DNA of 64,000 nucleotides from Lanius collurio (Eukaryota; Chordata; Aves; Passeriformes; Laniidae): the NCBI GenBank assembly GCA_020086605.1, contig JACBWW010000045.1, forward strand, positions 2,018,513 through 2,082,512. The letters are read 5' to 3'. Positions within the stretch are counted from its first letter, which is position 1. Every line of letters begins with the position of its first letter. Both the position numbers and the translations under genes were made by a program. This document shows, piece by piece, positions 34,684 through 45,262 of this stretch. The notes beneath the pieces are model-generated. The model saw nothing but the letters and a program-made list of their open reading frames with translations. It was not told where the DNA came from and did not search any database.

Positions 34684-34769
34684 CAGGAGGGATCTCAGGT
34701 CAGCGGGGAATCCTGGGGCAGGAGGAAAGCCAGGGCAGGAGGGATCCCAGAGCAGGAGGGATCCCAGGG
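34684..34769 (+). repeat. 17-bp minisatellite, about five copies
   Basis: CAGGAGGGATCCCAGGG-like units start at 34684, 34701, 34719, 34736 and 34753, with spacing of 17 apart from one 18. The last two are nearly identical. The core CAGGAG followed by ATCCCA resembles the 17-bp array at 22397-22503. Confidence 0.85.
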
Positions 34770-34942
34770 CAGCTGAGCACAGGCAGCTCCCCCTCTTCTT
34801 TGGGTGACAGATCCACTGTGGTGACATCTCAGCTGTTCCTCCCACTGTTCCTTAGGAGTCAGGCTCAGGAACTGATCCAGCTGGAAATCATCCCGGAGAG
34901 AAAAAAATAGTAATTGATGAGATCTGATCTTGAGGAAGGTTT

Positions 34943-35122
34943 GATGAGGGTGAGGAGGCCCTGGCACAGCCCAGAGAAGCCATGGCTGCCCCATCCCTGG
35001 AAGTGTTCAAGGCCAGGTTGGATGGGGTTTGGGGGAACCTGGGATCATGGAAGGGGGGTGGAATGGGTTGAACTTTAAAGCCACTTCCCAAAGGATCCTG
35101 CTATTCCATGATTCTATTCTGT
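34943..35122 (+). mobile_element. CR1 LINE 3' fragment
   Basis: The series ATGAGGGTGAGGAGGCCCTG, CCCAGAGAAGCCATGGCTGC, GGAAGTGTTCAAGGCCAGGT, TTGGATGGGGTTTGGGGGA and CTTTAAAGCCACTTCCC ends in CTATTCCATGATTCTATTCT, the best-preserved CR1 terminal tail in the window. About 20 bases are missing between GGATCATGGAAGG and GGGTGGAATGG, compared with other copies. Confidence 0.93.
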
Positions 35123-36632
35123 CTTCAAGTGCCTGACCCAGCTTTGTCTGCTCAAATGGTGCTGCTGCTGTAGGGGGGAGGGGCTGGGAAATGGAATAGG
35201 TGGGATCAGCACTTCCAGCAAGGAGCGATGTCAGCCCTGTGTGAGCACAGATTCCAGCTCTGGCTCCTGCTCCGGGCAGCATTTCCTCAGCCTTGCCTGG
35301 AGATGGAGGTGACCTGGTGAACTGGGAATGTCCCACAGCCTTCAGCCCAGCACCTTCACGCCTGTCACTGCCACCAGCCCTGCAAGGACACAGCATGAGG
35401 AGAGGGAACACGAGAGTGGAATTTGATATCGTATCAAAGAACGTTCCTCGAGCAGCAGCACAGGGCAAACCAAGGGATGGATAAAAGGCACAAAGAGCTT
35501 GCAAAGCCTGGTTTAAAATAACCCTTGAAGTAGGAAGCAGCAGCATGAATCATAGCGCATCGCAAACAAGGACGGGATGTGTTTAATTTCCAGTTTATGA
35601 AGGCAGTTTTATTTATTTATGATTCTGCTCCAGTGTTTAGCTTATGCACAAAGTCATGACTCACTGCTGAAGGAGCTCCAAGTCCTCTTTGGAACAGCAC
35701 ATTTCCTCCTCGAGGAAATGACACCAACCCGTTCTGTCCCATCAGCTGAGCAGCACAGGAGGAAGGAGCAGGAGGCATCAGGAGGCTTCCCCGCCACCAA
35801 ACCTGCTCGTGGGATCCACCTGCCTGCGGGTAGGAAACTCCTTGGCTGCTCACTGACTGCTGGGAAAAGTGTGTCAGCAGCAGAGCTGGGCTTCAAGGCT
35901 GCAAAGCTGTCCCTTGGCAGTGATTTTGGGGCAAAGCAGCCTAGTTTTGCTGGAGCAGATCAGATCTGCAGGCTGTGGATTACAGGGTCCATCCTCCTTG
36001 GCTCAGTGGGAGTGGGAAGTGCCCCATCACTGCCCACGCTGGGGTTTGTACACAGCTCATGCTCTTTGCTGCCCTGTGGCCTCAGAGCACTCGTTGTCTT
36101 GTGAATTTGCAACAATTAATCCCACTATTTCCCTGCCAATTAAACCTCTCCCTTCAGAAAATGGTATTTTAATGAAAATGAATGAGGTCCTGGCACAAAG
36201 ATGATGCTTCCCCTGCTCCGTGCCACAGATCCAGGGTATGTCCCAGCAATGTGATCCACTGGGCTGAGCCCACTTTTCCCAGCTTTGTTCCCACCTCTTT
36301 TACCAGTCTCTGGCTGCTCTGGGAGCACATCCTGCACTGTGTCAGGGATGTGTTTCCATGGCTCTGGACGTGTTCCTGAGGATGCTCAGCTCCCATTGTG
36401 CACTTCCAGCTCTCTGCTGAGCAGGAGACACTGTGGCTGCTGGCAGGATTGAGGGTGGCCTTGGAGAGGCTGAAGAAGGGCTAGGAGGAAGCAGCAGAGC
36501 CCAGGAATTCCTCAGGCTGGGCTTGGTGAAGGGCTGAAGAGCTGACCTTCCTCTCCCAGGGTGGACTGAACAATCAGGAGCTGCTTAAGGCACAGGGTGG
36601 CGCAGGGACAACACAGAGCCCAGGTGGGAGGA
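35123..36632. other. Unique non-coding DNA with AT-rich patches
   Basis: No gene is recognised. About 35575-35665 holds GTGTTTAATTTCCAG, TTATTTATTTATGATTC and CATGACTCACTGCTG (an AP-1/MAF-like word). About 36105-36180 holds GCAACAATTAATCCC, GCCAATTAAACC and ATTTTAATGAAAATG. Both may be non-coding elements. Confidence 0.5.
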
Positions 36633-37136
36633 GGACATGGAAGCAAGGACATCACAGTGAGGACATGGCTGTGGGGACATGGCAGTGGGGACATGGCAGT
36701 GAGGACATGGCTGTGGGGACATGGCTGTGGGGACATCACAGTGGGGACATCACAGTGGGGACGTCACAGTGAGGACATGGCTGTGGAGACGTGGCAGTGG
36801 GGACGTGGCAGTGGGGACGTGGCTGTGGGGACGTGGCTGTGGGGACATGGCAGTGGGGACATGGCTGTGGGGACATGGCAGTGAGGACATGGCAGTGAGG
36901 ACATGGCAGTGGGGACATGGCTGTGGGGACATCACAGTGAGGACATGGCAGTGGGGACATCACAGCGGGGACGTCACAGTGGGGGCGTGGCTGTGGGGAC
37001 ATGGCAGTGGGGACATGGCAGTGGGGACATCACAGTGGGGACATGGCTGTGGGGACATGGCAGTGAGGACATGGCTGTGGGGACGTGGCAGTGAGGACAT
37101 GGCTGTGGGGACATGGCTGTGGGGACGTCACAACCA
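36633..37136 (+). repeat. 14-bp minisatellite, 36 units, no indel
   Basis: The unit is GGACATGGCAGTGG or a close variant. The ACAT/ACGT core falls every 14 bases from 36635 to 37125 without exception, giving 36 units in 504 bases. Three unit types mix: GGCTGTG, GGCAGTG and CACAGTG, with further ACAT/ACGT and GGGG/GAGG variation. Since 14 is not a multiple of three, three units make 42 bases and each forward frame reads the same 14-residue cycle (MAV.TWLWGHGSGD), so the long open frames here are a consequence of the array, not evidence of a gene. Confidence 0.97.
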
Positions 37137-37823
37137 GGACCGCGAAGCAATCACTGCTTTTCCTTTCTTTTTCCCAGAGGCGAGGCAGTGGAGCCAGCAG
37201 CACCATCCCCTGGAGCATCCAGGACATCCCCAGCTCGGTCACTTCCCGGCCCGGTGGCCCCGAGCCGCTCGCTGGGGGTGGGAGGGAGCCGCGACAGCCG
37301 TGGAGGAAGCGCAATCAGCCGCTATTTAGGGCCGATTATCTCAGCCCTGCTCCAGCTTCCCGATAATTCCCTGAATTAGCAGGCACGCTTTGTTCGGGAG
37401 TGTTTTTGTCAGATATCTTGGACTACAGGGAAGGCGGGTGGGACCCAGGTGGGGGGAGCAACAGGCAGCGCTGAGTGTTTACAAGTTCCCAAGCAGGAAC
37501 TACAAGGCTAATTAATTTCTCATTAAGGAAGAAGTCGAAGGATAAAGAAGCGTAAACGTCGAGCTCTGGGAGATGCTGCAGATCCAAAGACGCACACACA
37601 CATCCCTCCCTTTTATCCCTGGGAACGAGGCCCCTTTCATACCCCAAACACCGCGTTTCCTGCTCTTGCCTTTATCCCCAACAATCCCCTTCCCAGAGAC
37701 AGTCGGGATCCCCCCAGCCCGTGGGATGCACAAAACAGGGGGATTGGGGGAAAATACTCAGAATTTCAGTGTTACAAGGTGACAGTAGATGGGATCTTTT
37801 CCCAGAATTCCCAGGATGGATTT
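37137..37823. other. Unique non-coding DNA with TAAT words
   Basis: No gene is recognised. About 37315-37415 has GCCGCTATTTAGGGCC, GGCCGATTATCTCAGCC, CCCGATAATTCCC and CTGAATTAGCAGGC. About 37505-37535 has AAGGCTAATTAATTTCTCA. The patch next to the 14-bp array may be a non-coding element. Confidence 0.45.
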
Positions 37824-37970
37824 GCATCCCTGGAAGCGTCCAAGGCCTGGTTGGATGGGGCTTGGAGCAACCTGGGCTAGTGGAAGGTGTCCCTGCCCAA
37901 GGCAGGGGTGGGATGGGATGAGCTTTGAGGTCCCTTCCAACCCAAACCACCCACTGTTTCTGTGATCCTT
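37824..37970 (+). mobile_element. CR1 LINE 3' fragment
   Basis: The words GCATCCCTGGAAGCGTCCAA, CCTGGTTGGATGGGGCTTGG, GGGCTAGTGGAAGGTGTCCC, GGCAGGGGTGGGATGG and TCCCTTCCAACCCAAACCAC end in GTTTCTGTGATCCTT. The fragment is short and 5'-truncated within the ORF2 remnant. Confidence 0.92.
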
Positions 37971-39419
37971 ATTTTGGACACCACCGGAGCTGCATCCATC
38001 TCCTGGCCATGGCACCACCCAGCCCTATCCTTCCCTGCTGCAAGCTGTGAAATGAGGTCCCACAAGAGAAAAAAAACAGGATTTGCTGCTCCCCCCTCTG
38101 CAGACAGCCAGGCAAGAGCTGGGACTCTTCCCAGGTGGTGCCATCCCTGTTCCTGCCCCTGCTGTAAAGTCAGGAGAGTGAAGAGCTCCAGGAACTTCCC
38201 CTGGCTTCCAAGAAAGTTGCCTGCTCAGGTTTCCTTGGGAGCTGTGCCATCTCCAGGGCAGTTTCCTTCAGCAAACTGGGGAATCTTGAAGGGCAAACTG
38301 GGTGGGAAACACCTCAGGAGACACAGGTACATCCTCATTGCTGGGTGGGTTTTGGGTGCCAAAACAGCACCCAGGGGTCTGCAAGCCCAGATCCCCATTT
38401 TAGCTGAGATCATTTCCTGTCCTCACAGGAAGAGCCAAGCCCAGGGTGAGCTCCTGGGGACAAGCCAAGCTCTGTCCCCTCACTGGCCATGGGGCAAGGT
38501 CAGGTCACCACAGCCTTCAAAGCCAGTGACAGGAGTGGGTCACCCAGCAGGCACTGACACCACAACCCAGCCCAATCCCACCATTCCAGGTTGTCCAGGG
38601 AAAAAAGGAATTCTTGTCCAAAGGTTTTTTTGGCCCTGCTGTTGCCATCCTCCCACGAACACCCAGCTCCCTGCTGTGGCTGGAGGCCGTGGGCTGCCAC
38701 AGGCACTTCCACCAGGCATCTTTTGTCTGCACGGGATTTGCTCCAGGCCATCGATTTTAAATCCTGGGGAAATTGGCCCATTTGCTGTGCTCGTGGAGTG
38801 TGTATTTTATAGGATACCTTGTCTCAAAGCCATTAACCAAGCAAACATTACATTTTATAATCAAATAACAAACCAGAGGATAATGGAGATGTGTTTCCTA
38901 CCTGCACTGCTTGGAACACACCAGGGAAAGGGGTGATTCCTAGGGGTGGAGAGGAGCTGGAGATGGAAAGTTTCTCCTGGAATGAGGGAGCTTCTCATGA
39001 GTGAGCTTCTCCTTCCTGGATGTCTGGTGGGCAGGAACGTCCATCAGCAGGGCCAGGGGGTGCTGCCAGCCATGGCCAGAGGGAAGGACCACGGAGCTTT
39101 CCCCTTCCCACAGCCCCCAAAGCTCACGAGTGCATGTGCAGAACTCATGAAATTCTTTCCCCTCTCTCCCTTACTGGAGATTTTTTTTCCCCAGCTTGGA
39201 ATTCAGTTAGCAGCCGTTTTCCTGCAGAAAGTGCAGGAATTGGCTGGCGTTGGAGGGGTGCAGCCCTTCCCCGCTCCCCCAAGGTGCTGAGGGAAATCCC
39301 ACAGTTCATTTTTCCTGGCTGCAGAATGCCTTTTCCTTTGCATTCTTCAGCTCGCAGGTACTTCATCACCACGTTTCCTATTCACATGTCTGGTCATTTC
39401 ACTCGTGTCAGGGCTCCTT
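37971..39419. other. Unique DNA crossed by the longest open frame
   Basis: A plus-strand frame of 324 codons (37962-38936) begins inside the CR1 tail and ends in an AT-rich patch. Its product has no signal peptide, domain or repeat that I recognise, and its composition follows the GC-rich DNA, so I do not call a gene. The AT-rich patch (about 38810-38890) has AGCCATTAACCAAGC, ACATTACATTTTATAATC and GAGGATAATGGAG. Confidence 0.5.
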
Positions 39420-39625
39420 AACTAGGAAATATCAAGATGTTTTCACCCTGGAAAGCTGGGAAGCGTGTAATTAGCCACCCAGGTAATAAATTACCTGTGC
39501 TGGCGACAGCCCACTGGGGAAACCTTTATTCTCCATCTCATCCTATTATGCTGAGCCAATTTAGCACATCTGTAGTTGTTTTAAAATAGTCATTTCGATG
39601 GACTCCGAGAAAAGGAGGCTTATTA
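39420..39625. promoter_or_regulatory. Candidate enhancer island with palindromic homeodomain site
   Basis: The centre is a perfect 7+2+7 inverted repeat at 39481-39496, AGGTAATAAATTACCT. It contains TAAT-AA-ATTA, the two-base spacing bound by paired-class homeodomain dimers. Nearby are GTGTAATTAGCCACC (about 39466), CCTATTATGCTGAGCC, GAGCCAATTTAGCAC and GCTTATTAACAACTTAGC. No repeat family explains the block. The binding role is inferred from the motif. Confidence 0.3.
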
Positions 39626-40946
39626 ACAACTTAGCTGCCAGGAGGAAAATGGGAGGGACAGCAGCTGCCATGGAGGGAGAGGTTTGGTCCTGGCTGGAGG
39701 ACAAATTCTGCTGTGCCTCCAGCCCCTTTCTTGGAGCACAGGATGGACAAAGCTCCGGGATCCCCCTCCAGCCTTCCTGCAGCCCGCAGACCAGAGGGGG
39801 CTGGGCAAGGTTTGGCCATGCATGTGAGAGAGGACTGGGGGATTTTGGCTCCTCCAGCCACCCCACTGCTGAGGAGCTCCATGTCCCCAGTGCACGGTGC
39901 TGTCCCACGCCCTCCCCTGCTTCCCCCAAGGACCAGCACAGACCAGGGGTGACATTCAGCTGGGGAGGGTCCCAGATGTCCCCAGCTGGCAGTGCTGGGA
40001 TTGTTAATCCATGGTGCCCAGCTGCAGGGCCCCAGGGCTCTGCTCCATCGGGAAATCCATCCCAGCCTGGTGGGGAGAGGCTCTGCAGGTGAGAACGGGG
40101 TGGGCAGCTGAGTCCGAGTGCGGAGCACCAGGGGTGGTTGGGCTGGGAAGGAGAGAACAGCTCCAGCCTGGAGGGAGAACAGAGAATTGATAGCTCGTGT
40201 TCACAAACTCAGCCCGTCCCTGGCTCCAGCGCTGTGGAGCCGCATTCCCAGCACAGCCACCTTGGTTGGTGTCTGGGACGGGATCACAGTCCCGGAGCTC
40301 CCATGGAACAGCCTCGGGCATGGAGGGGCTGGAGTGTGGCCATCAGAGCCGGTGTGTGCTCAGACAGGCCCTGGGTCACCCCAGCCCACCCCGGGAATCA
40401 CCGGATGAGCCCCTTGAGGCATGGCTGAGGGCTGCTTTGTCCGGCAGAGCTCGGGCTCTCAGCACGGATGCCAAGGGAAAACCAGGAGTTCTGGGCTTTG
40501 GCACAGCCCCTGAGTGGATGAAACTTCTCATTTCAGCCTTTCCTCCTCATTCTCCTCCCCATCCATCATTCCAGCCCTGCTGGACACCCTCCATCCCTGT
40601 TGCAATGGCCAGGACTCTCTGGAGAACTGAGCATGGGCTCTGTGCCTTGTGCAGGAGCTGATTCCTGCTGGGGAACCTCCCGGTCCCTCCTCTGGGCTGG
40701 ATTTCATTCCCTCCCCACGCTGCTCCAGGCTATTTCCTGGCTGTAGTTGAATGAGGGGGAGCACACATCATTTTTAAGCCGAGCCTAGGTGACAGAAGAG
40801 CCCTGAGCTGCACTTGGAATCCCAGGCAGATGTTCCTGGGACATCAGCACCCTCCCTGCTCCTCCATTAGGGAACAACTCCGGCTTTCCCAAGCACCTTT
40901 CCTTGGCTCCGAGCCCCTTCCATCCATGCACAGCTGAGCTCCCTTG
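39626..40946. other. Unique non-coding DNA
   Basis: No gene or repeat is recognised. A plus frame (39598-40092) starts MDSEKRRLINNLAARRK but soon becomes low-information sequence. Confidence 0.55.
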
Positions 40947-41025
40947 CCATGGAATCACAGACTGTGCTGGGGTGGGAGGGACCTTAGGGATCATCTCATT
41001 CCTGCTCCCTGCTCCGGACAGGGAG
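40947..41025 (-). mobile_element. Short CR1 LINE tail fragment
   Basis: In reverse sense this is the last part of CR1. On the plus strand it reads CCATGGAATCACAGACTG, GGGGTGGGAGGGACCTTAGG, GATCATCTCATTCCTGC, matching the reversed CR1 tail with its ATCACAGAAT unit. It breaks off after about 80 bases. Confidence 0.75.
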
Positions 41026-42689
41026 TGAGGAGCTGCATCCACCTCCCTTCAGAGCAGACTCTCCTCGAGCTGTGCTGGTCCAAATCCTGGGATTTTTCAC
41101 TGCTGGGATGAGCTGGGTGTGGGGACACCACCATCACAGCTGAGGGACACGGGGCTGTCCCAGCCAGAGCCCCCAGCAGTGCCCCCGTGTCCTCCCCAGC
41201 ACAGGGGCTGCTCCAGCTTTTCCAGGGCCCACAAAGCTCCAGGTCTGGCTCTGGGCTTTTCCAGGGCATGGAAAATCAGGTCTGGCAGAGGGGGCCCTGC
41301 CTGCCTGCACACTGGGAGCACTGGGAAACCCCCCAAAACCCCCCACTACCTCTCTGCTCTCCCCTGGCTCCAACTGGGCCCCTATCAGGAGAGCTCCTGC
41401 TCCATGGCCCTTTTCCAGAGGGACAGCTAATCCTGGCCTGACTCCTCGCAACAAGCACCAAAACCCACATGAAAGGGAATATTTTTCCAATTTCCTTCCC
41501 TGTCTGGCAGCCTAGAGAGCACATCCACTTGGAATGAAGCATCCTGGCATTTCCCCTGCCATCTCCTAACCCCGACTGCTGCTCTGCCTGGGATGGAGGC
41601 AGGAATGTGGCCTGGACCAGCATTAACTCTTCCAAATAAATGGGATGGGCTCTGAACTTGGGGCATCCTCCCAAAGCCACATATTTTTGGGTTTTTTCTT
41701 AGCATCTTTTAGTAAACCAGGAATAAAAAGGATTTAGGAGCTATTCCACCGGAGCCCCCTCCAGAGCTGGCCCAGCTTGGCCCCTGCCACATCGTTTTTA
41801 TGCAGAGATCCCTCATATCCCTGGAAATCAGCTCATCCCCAGGTGTAGCCTGAGCATGAACTGGTTCCTGGCTTGCTGGGACAGCGGGGCTTAGGGGCAG
41901 CTGGGAGGTGCCGAGAGCCAGCAGCAGATTTGCCTAAAAAAGGCAGAGAAAAGCGCCCGGGAGGAAGCTGCTCCCTGCAGTTTTATTTTTCCTTTCTTAT
42001 TCCTTATTTACACAGGTTGTTCCAGCTCCTCTCTCATACTTTTACCCTTTGCAAATGGAAAAGAGCAGCAGAACGTTCCAAAGCTGTGACCCTGAGTGAC
42101 TCCCTGCAAAATCGTTCCGAAACCACTCGCCAGGTCTATCTCCAGTCAGTCAGCTCCTGGATAAGCAGGTCACACCCCAGCCCTTACGCTTGTCCTTCCA
42201 AAGGTTTTTTCATGCCTTTGGAGGCCAGCGGTGGCTCTGTCCCATGGAATGTGCCATGCTGTCCCGGGACACGTCCCGTTCTGTCCCAGGCATTGCAGCG
42301 TGCGGAGCGCAGCCCGTGCTGTGCCTGGAGGCTCCAGGTGTGAAGGCGCCTGCTCCCAAGGTGCCCATTCCACAGGCTGGTGCTCCCCCTCTCCCCTCCG
42401 GCCAGATGGCTCCTGGCAGCAGCCTCTTGTCACATCCCCAGCTCTGGAATTGCTCCCTGCATCCTCTGCCTTCTGCTTTTGTCAAATGGATCATTGACCC
42501 CACTTTCCCTCATTGTCTTTGATTATCCAAGACAATTCCTTTCACTGCCTCGAGGAGTTCCCAGGGGGATTCCACCCCTTCCATGCATAAACCAACACAA
42601 ACATCCGTGGTTTTCAGCAGGCTGGATCCATCCCCTGTGATGAATCATTCCTCTGTGTCCATGTCTCACGGAAGGACCGGAAGAGGGGA
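41026..42689. other. Unique non-coding DNA
   Basis: No gene or repeat is recognised. Confidence 0.6.
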
Positions 42690-42850
42690 ATGGCTGTGGG
42701 ATTTGTCAACTGTAGATTCAGGAAAACAGGGGAAAAAAACCCCTTAACTCAAACATTAGTTGGCAAATCAAATTATTCCCCACTTCATCTGTATTATTTA
42801 GGCTTAATTGTATTACTGGGGCTGTAATCCAGGGAAAACACAATTATTGG
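42690..42850. promoter_or_regulatory. Candidate AT-rich non-coding island
   Basis: Words include CCCTTAACTCAAACATTAG, GGCAAATCAAATTATTCCCC, CTGTATTATTTAGGC, GGCTTAATTGTATTACTGGG and GCTGTAATCCAGG. No repeat similarity is seen. The call rests on composition and TAAT/ATTA density alone. Confidence 0.2.
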
Positions 42851-43479
42851 GAGAGATTGCAAGGATGGCATCTTTGAGAGGGCAGGAAGGAAGGGCCAGG
42901 CTGGTGGGGGTGAGGAGGAGGCTGGGAGCTGCCTGGGGCCGGGACAAAGCCTTTCCAGCCTCTGCTCCCGCAGGAATTCCAGCTCAGATCCCAACTGAGG
43001 CTGCAGCTGCTGGGAGCTGGAGGCTGCTCCCAGTCCCCAGATTTTATTGGATATTCCTGGTGACTCAGAGGCTGCCAAGGACCTGAGTGAGGATGGGCTT
43101 TGTTTGCCTCATTTATCAAATCCCTCTCTTGCCATGCCAGGAAACATCTGCTCTTTACAGCATTCCAAGGATCAGGGGATGTGCTGGTGGCTCTTCCATG
43201 GACAGTTATCAAACCTTCCATGGATTTTACCATCCTGAAGACCCCTGTCTGCAAAGCCAGGGGACACTCTCCGTTCCTCACCCTGCTCAGTGCCAGACCA
43301 GGGCTGGTTCCTGCTCCTCCTGTAGGATCCCGTGCCATCCCAAGGAACGACTCAGCAGCCAAGGAACAATGGAAAAGAGCTCTGGCCCTGGGACACGATG
43401 TTTGTGACAGCACCTGCAAGAGGCTGCTGAAGTCAGAGGAGAATTTCCTGCTTGGAAGTTCAAAGACAAGAAAGAATAA
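42851..43479. other. Unique non-coding DNA
   Basis: Nothing is recognised. Confidence 0.6.
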
Positions 43480-43740
43480 TTAAAGTCCCTTCTGCAATGT
43501 CATTAAATATAAATACAAATGGCGTTAATATCTCTGGGTACTACAGAGCATTCCCAAGCACCCTCTAATTGTCTAATTAAATCACTGAGGGCTGAGGTTA
43601 GTGACAGCAGAATCCTTAATGGGGCCTTGCTGGGACATTTAGAGAAGGCTCCGTGCAAGGGGGTTGTTTATCTAATTAATCCCCAAGGTCACAGCCCCAG
43701 CTCCTGAGCCAGGTAATGTAATTTAGGTCCCTTGCATTTT
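43480..43740. promoter_or_regulatory. Candidate conserved island dense in TAAT cores
   Basis: In about 200 bases I count at least eight TAAT/ATTA cores, including GAATAATTAAAGTCC, GTCATTAAATATAAATAC, GGCGTTAATATCTC, CTCTAATTGTCTAATTAAAT, ATCCTTAATGGGG and TTATCTAATTAATCCCC. CCAAGGTCACAG at about 43683 is a nuclear-receptor half-site. No repeat explains this. It resembles homeodomain-bound enhancers; function is inferred. Confidence 0.3.
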
Positions 43741-44034
43741 GTCAGGCTGGCTCAGCCCTATTTACACCTGCTGGCTGTGCCGGGGGAGGGAAGGGATCCG
43801 GAGCATCCTCACGGAGCAGGGAGGTCCTCGTCCTTCCCCAGGCTCTGCTGTCCTTCAGCAGGGTGCTCTGGAAGGGAATGGGTGAGCAGCACTCGGTGAG
43901 ATTGAGGCAGAGGTCCTGAGCCTGAAGAGGGGCTGAGGAGTCACAGACCTGGCCCAGGAAGTTGTCACCTCCTGCAGGGACAGAGCTCATCCTGCTGCAC
44001 TGCTCTTCATGGGACTGTGGGATGGGATCCATGG
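43741..44034. other. Unique non-coding DNA
   Basis: Nothing is recognised. Confidence 0.6.
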
Positions 44035-44109
44035 TGGATGGATGGATGGATGGATGGATGGATGGATGGATGGATGGATGGATGGATGGATGGATGGATG
44101 GACGGACGN
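44035..44109 (+). repeat. TGGA tetranucleotide microsatellite
   Basis: About eighteen TGGA units are uninterrupted up to 44100, then two GGAC units, and the array is closed by an undetermined base at 44109. It is likely polymorphic, and its length in the assembly is uncertain. Confidence 0.98.
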
Positions 44110-45063
44110 CACACAGCACCAAATCCAACCCCATCCTAACCCTGCCTGAATCCTGGGAGTGGCTACAAGAGGTAGAACAACCAGCCTGGCCTGGTGCTGG
44201 TGGCCTCGCTCCCAAGAAACCACTCCAGGCCCCTTCAGCCCTTCCAGGACATCTCTAAGGTGACCAGTTCAATCCTCTGGCCCCATCCAGTGTAAGTCAC
44301 CGAGCTCAAATCCATCCCAATCCAAAAGGAAGTCAGCCCATGGCTTTGGGAGCTGTATCTTCATTTCTACAGTCAGGGGTGTGTAATTCCCTCTGACATT
44401 CCTGGGTTTTCTGCTTTCTTTCCATTTGCACCATTGGAAATGAGTGTTTGCTCCACCAAAACCTACAGCAATGTAAACACTCCGCTTGCAAGGAGAGGGC
44501 TGGCCTTGAAACACTTCCCTGGGATCCTTTACCGGGATGCAGAAAGCTGGGAACAGATTTCCGCTGATATTTGTTGCTTTTCAAACAGAAGCAAATGTTT
44601 ATAGCCAGGCTGTAAACCACGCTAATGGGGGGCAGATCCGTTACAGGAGCTGTGCTTGGAGACAAAGGAAAAGGAGAAGCCCTGGCTTTGCTTGGAAGCC
44701 GAACTTGGAAGTTTGGCTCCCGCTTCCGACGCGCTTCCCGAGCCTCGGCCACATCCCACATGTTTATAAAATTACCCACGCACGGAGTCAGAACTGACAG
44801 AAATACACAAGCACTGAGTCACTTTTCCATGGAATTTCATTTGTGCCTGCTCCCACATTTATGGAATTTCACACACTCATGGAGGGAGCTCCCAGAAGCT
44901 CCGCGTCCGTCGCACACCTCTCCAACATTCAGGAATCACCTCCATGGAATGGGACACACATTTAGTCCTGCCTTCCCCTAACAGGATTAGAACCTGCAAG
45001 GAATTGGCAAAACCTCACTGAAATCCCCTGGATACTAGGATATGGAGAAAATTCTCCATGGAT
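44110..45063. other. Unique non-coding DNA
   Basis: No gene or repeat is recognised. Confidence 0.6.
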
Positions 45064-45262
45064 TCTCTTCTTCAAGGAAAGGGTGATCAGGCATTGGAAG
45101 AGCTCAAGGAGGTTTGGAGTGCCCATCCCTGGAGGTGTCCCAAGAATGCCTGGATGTGGCACTCACTGCTCCAGTGGGGATCAGCCACAGGTTGGACTTG
45201 ATGATCCTGGAGATCTTTTCCATCCTGGATGAATCTGGGTCTGTGGTCCTGGGAAGCACCAG
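45064..45262 (+). mobile_element. CR1 LINE 3' fragment, second tail type
   Basis: The ORF2 C-terminal remnant is visible as TTCAAGGAAAGGGTGATCAG, GGTTTGGAGTGCCCATCCC, TGGAGGTGTCCCAAGAATGC and CTGGATGTGGCACTCACTGC. The reading SLEVSQECLDVAL matches the family pattern SLEVFKERLDVAL. The 3' UTR follows: GGTTGGACTTGATGATCCTG, GAGATCTTTTCCATCC. This tail wording is shared with the copies at 56013 and 62234 and differs from the GGGATAGTGGAAGG type. Confidence 0.88.

Noticed and set aside
36633..37136. CRISPR-like array.
   Set aside because: Units are contiguous with no unique spacers and the genome is that of a vertebrate.
36597..37329. Trp/Gly-rich repeat proteins across the 14-bp array.
   Set aside because: Every forward frame is open because the unit lacks stops in all phases; no flanking coding sequence supports a gene.
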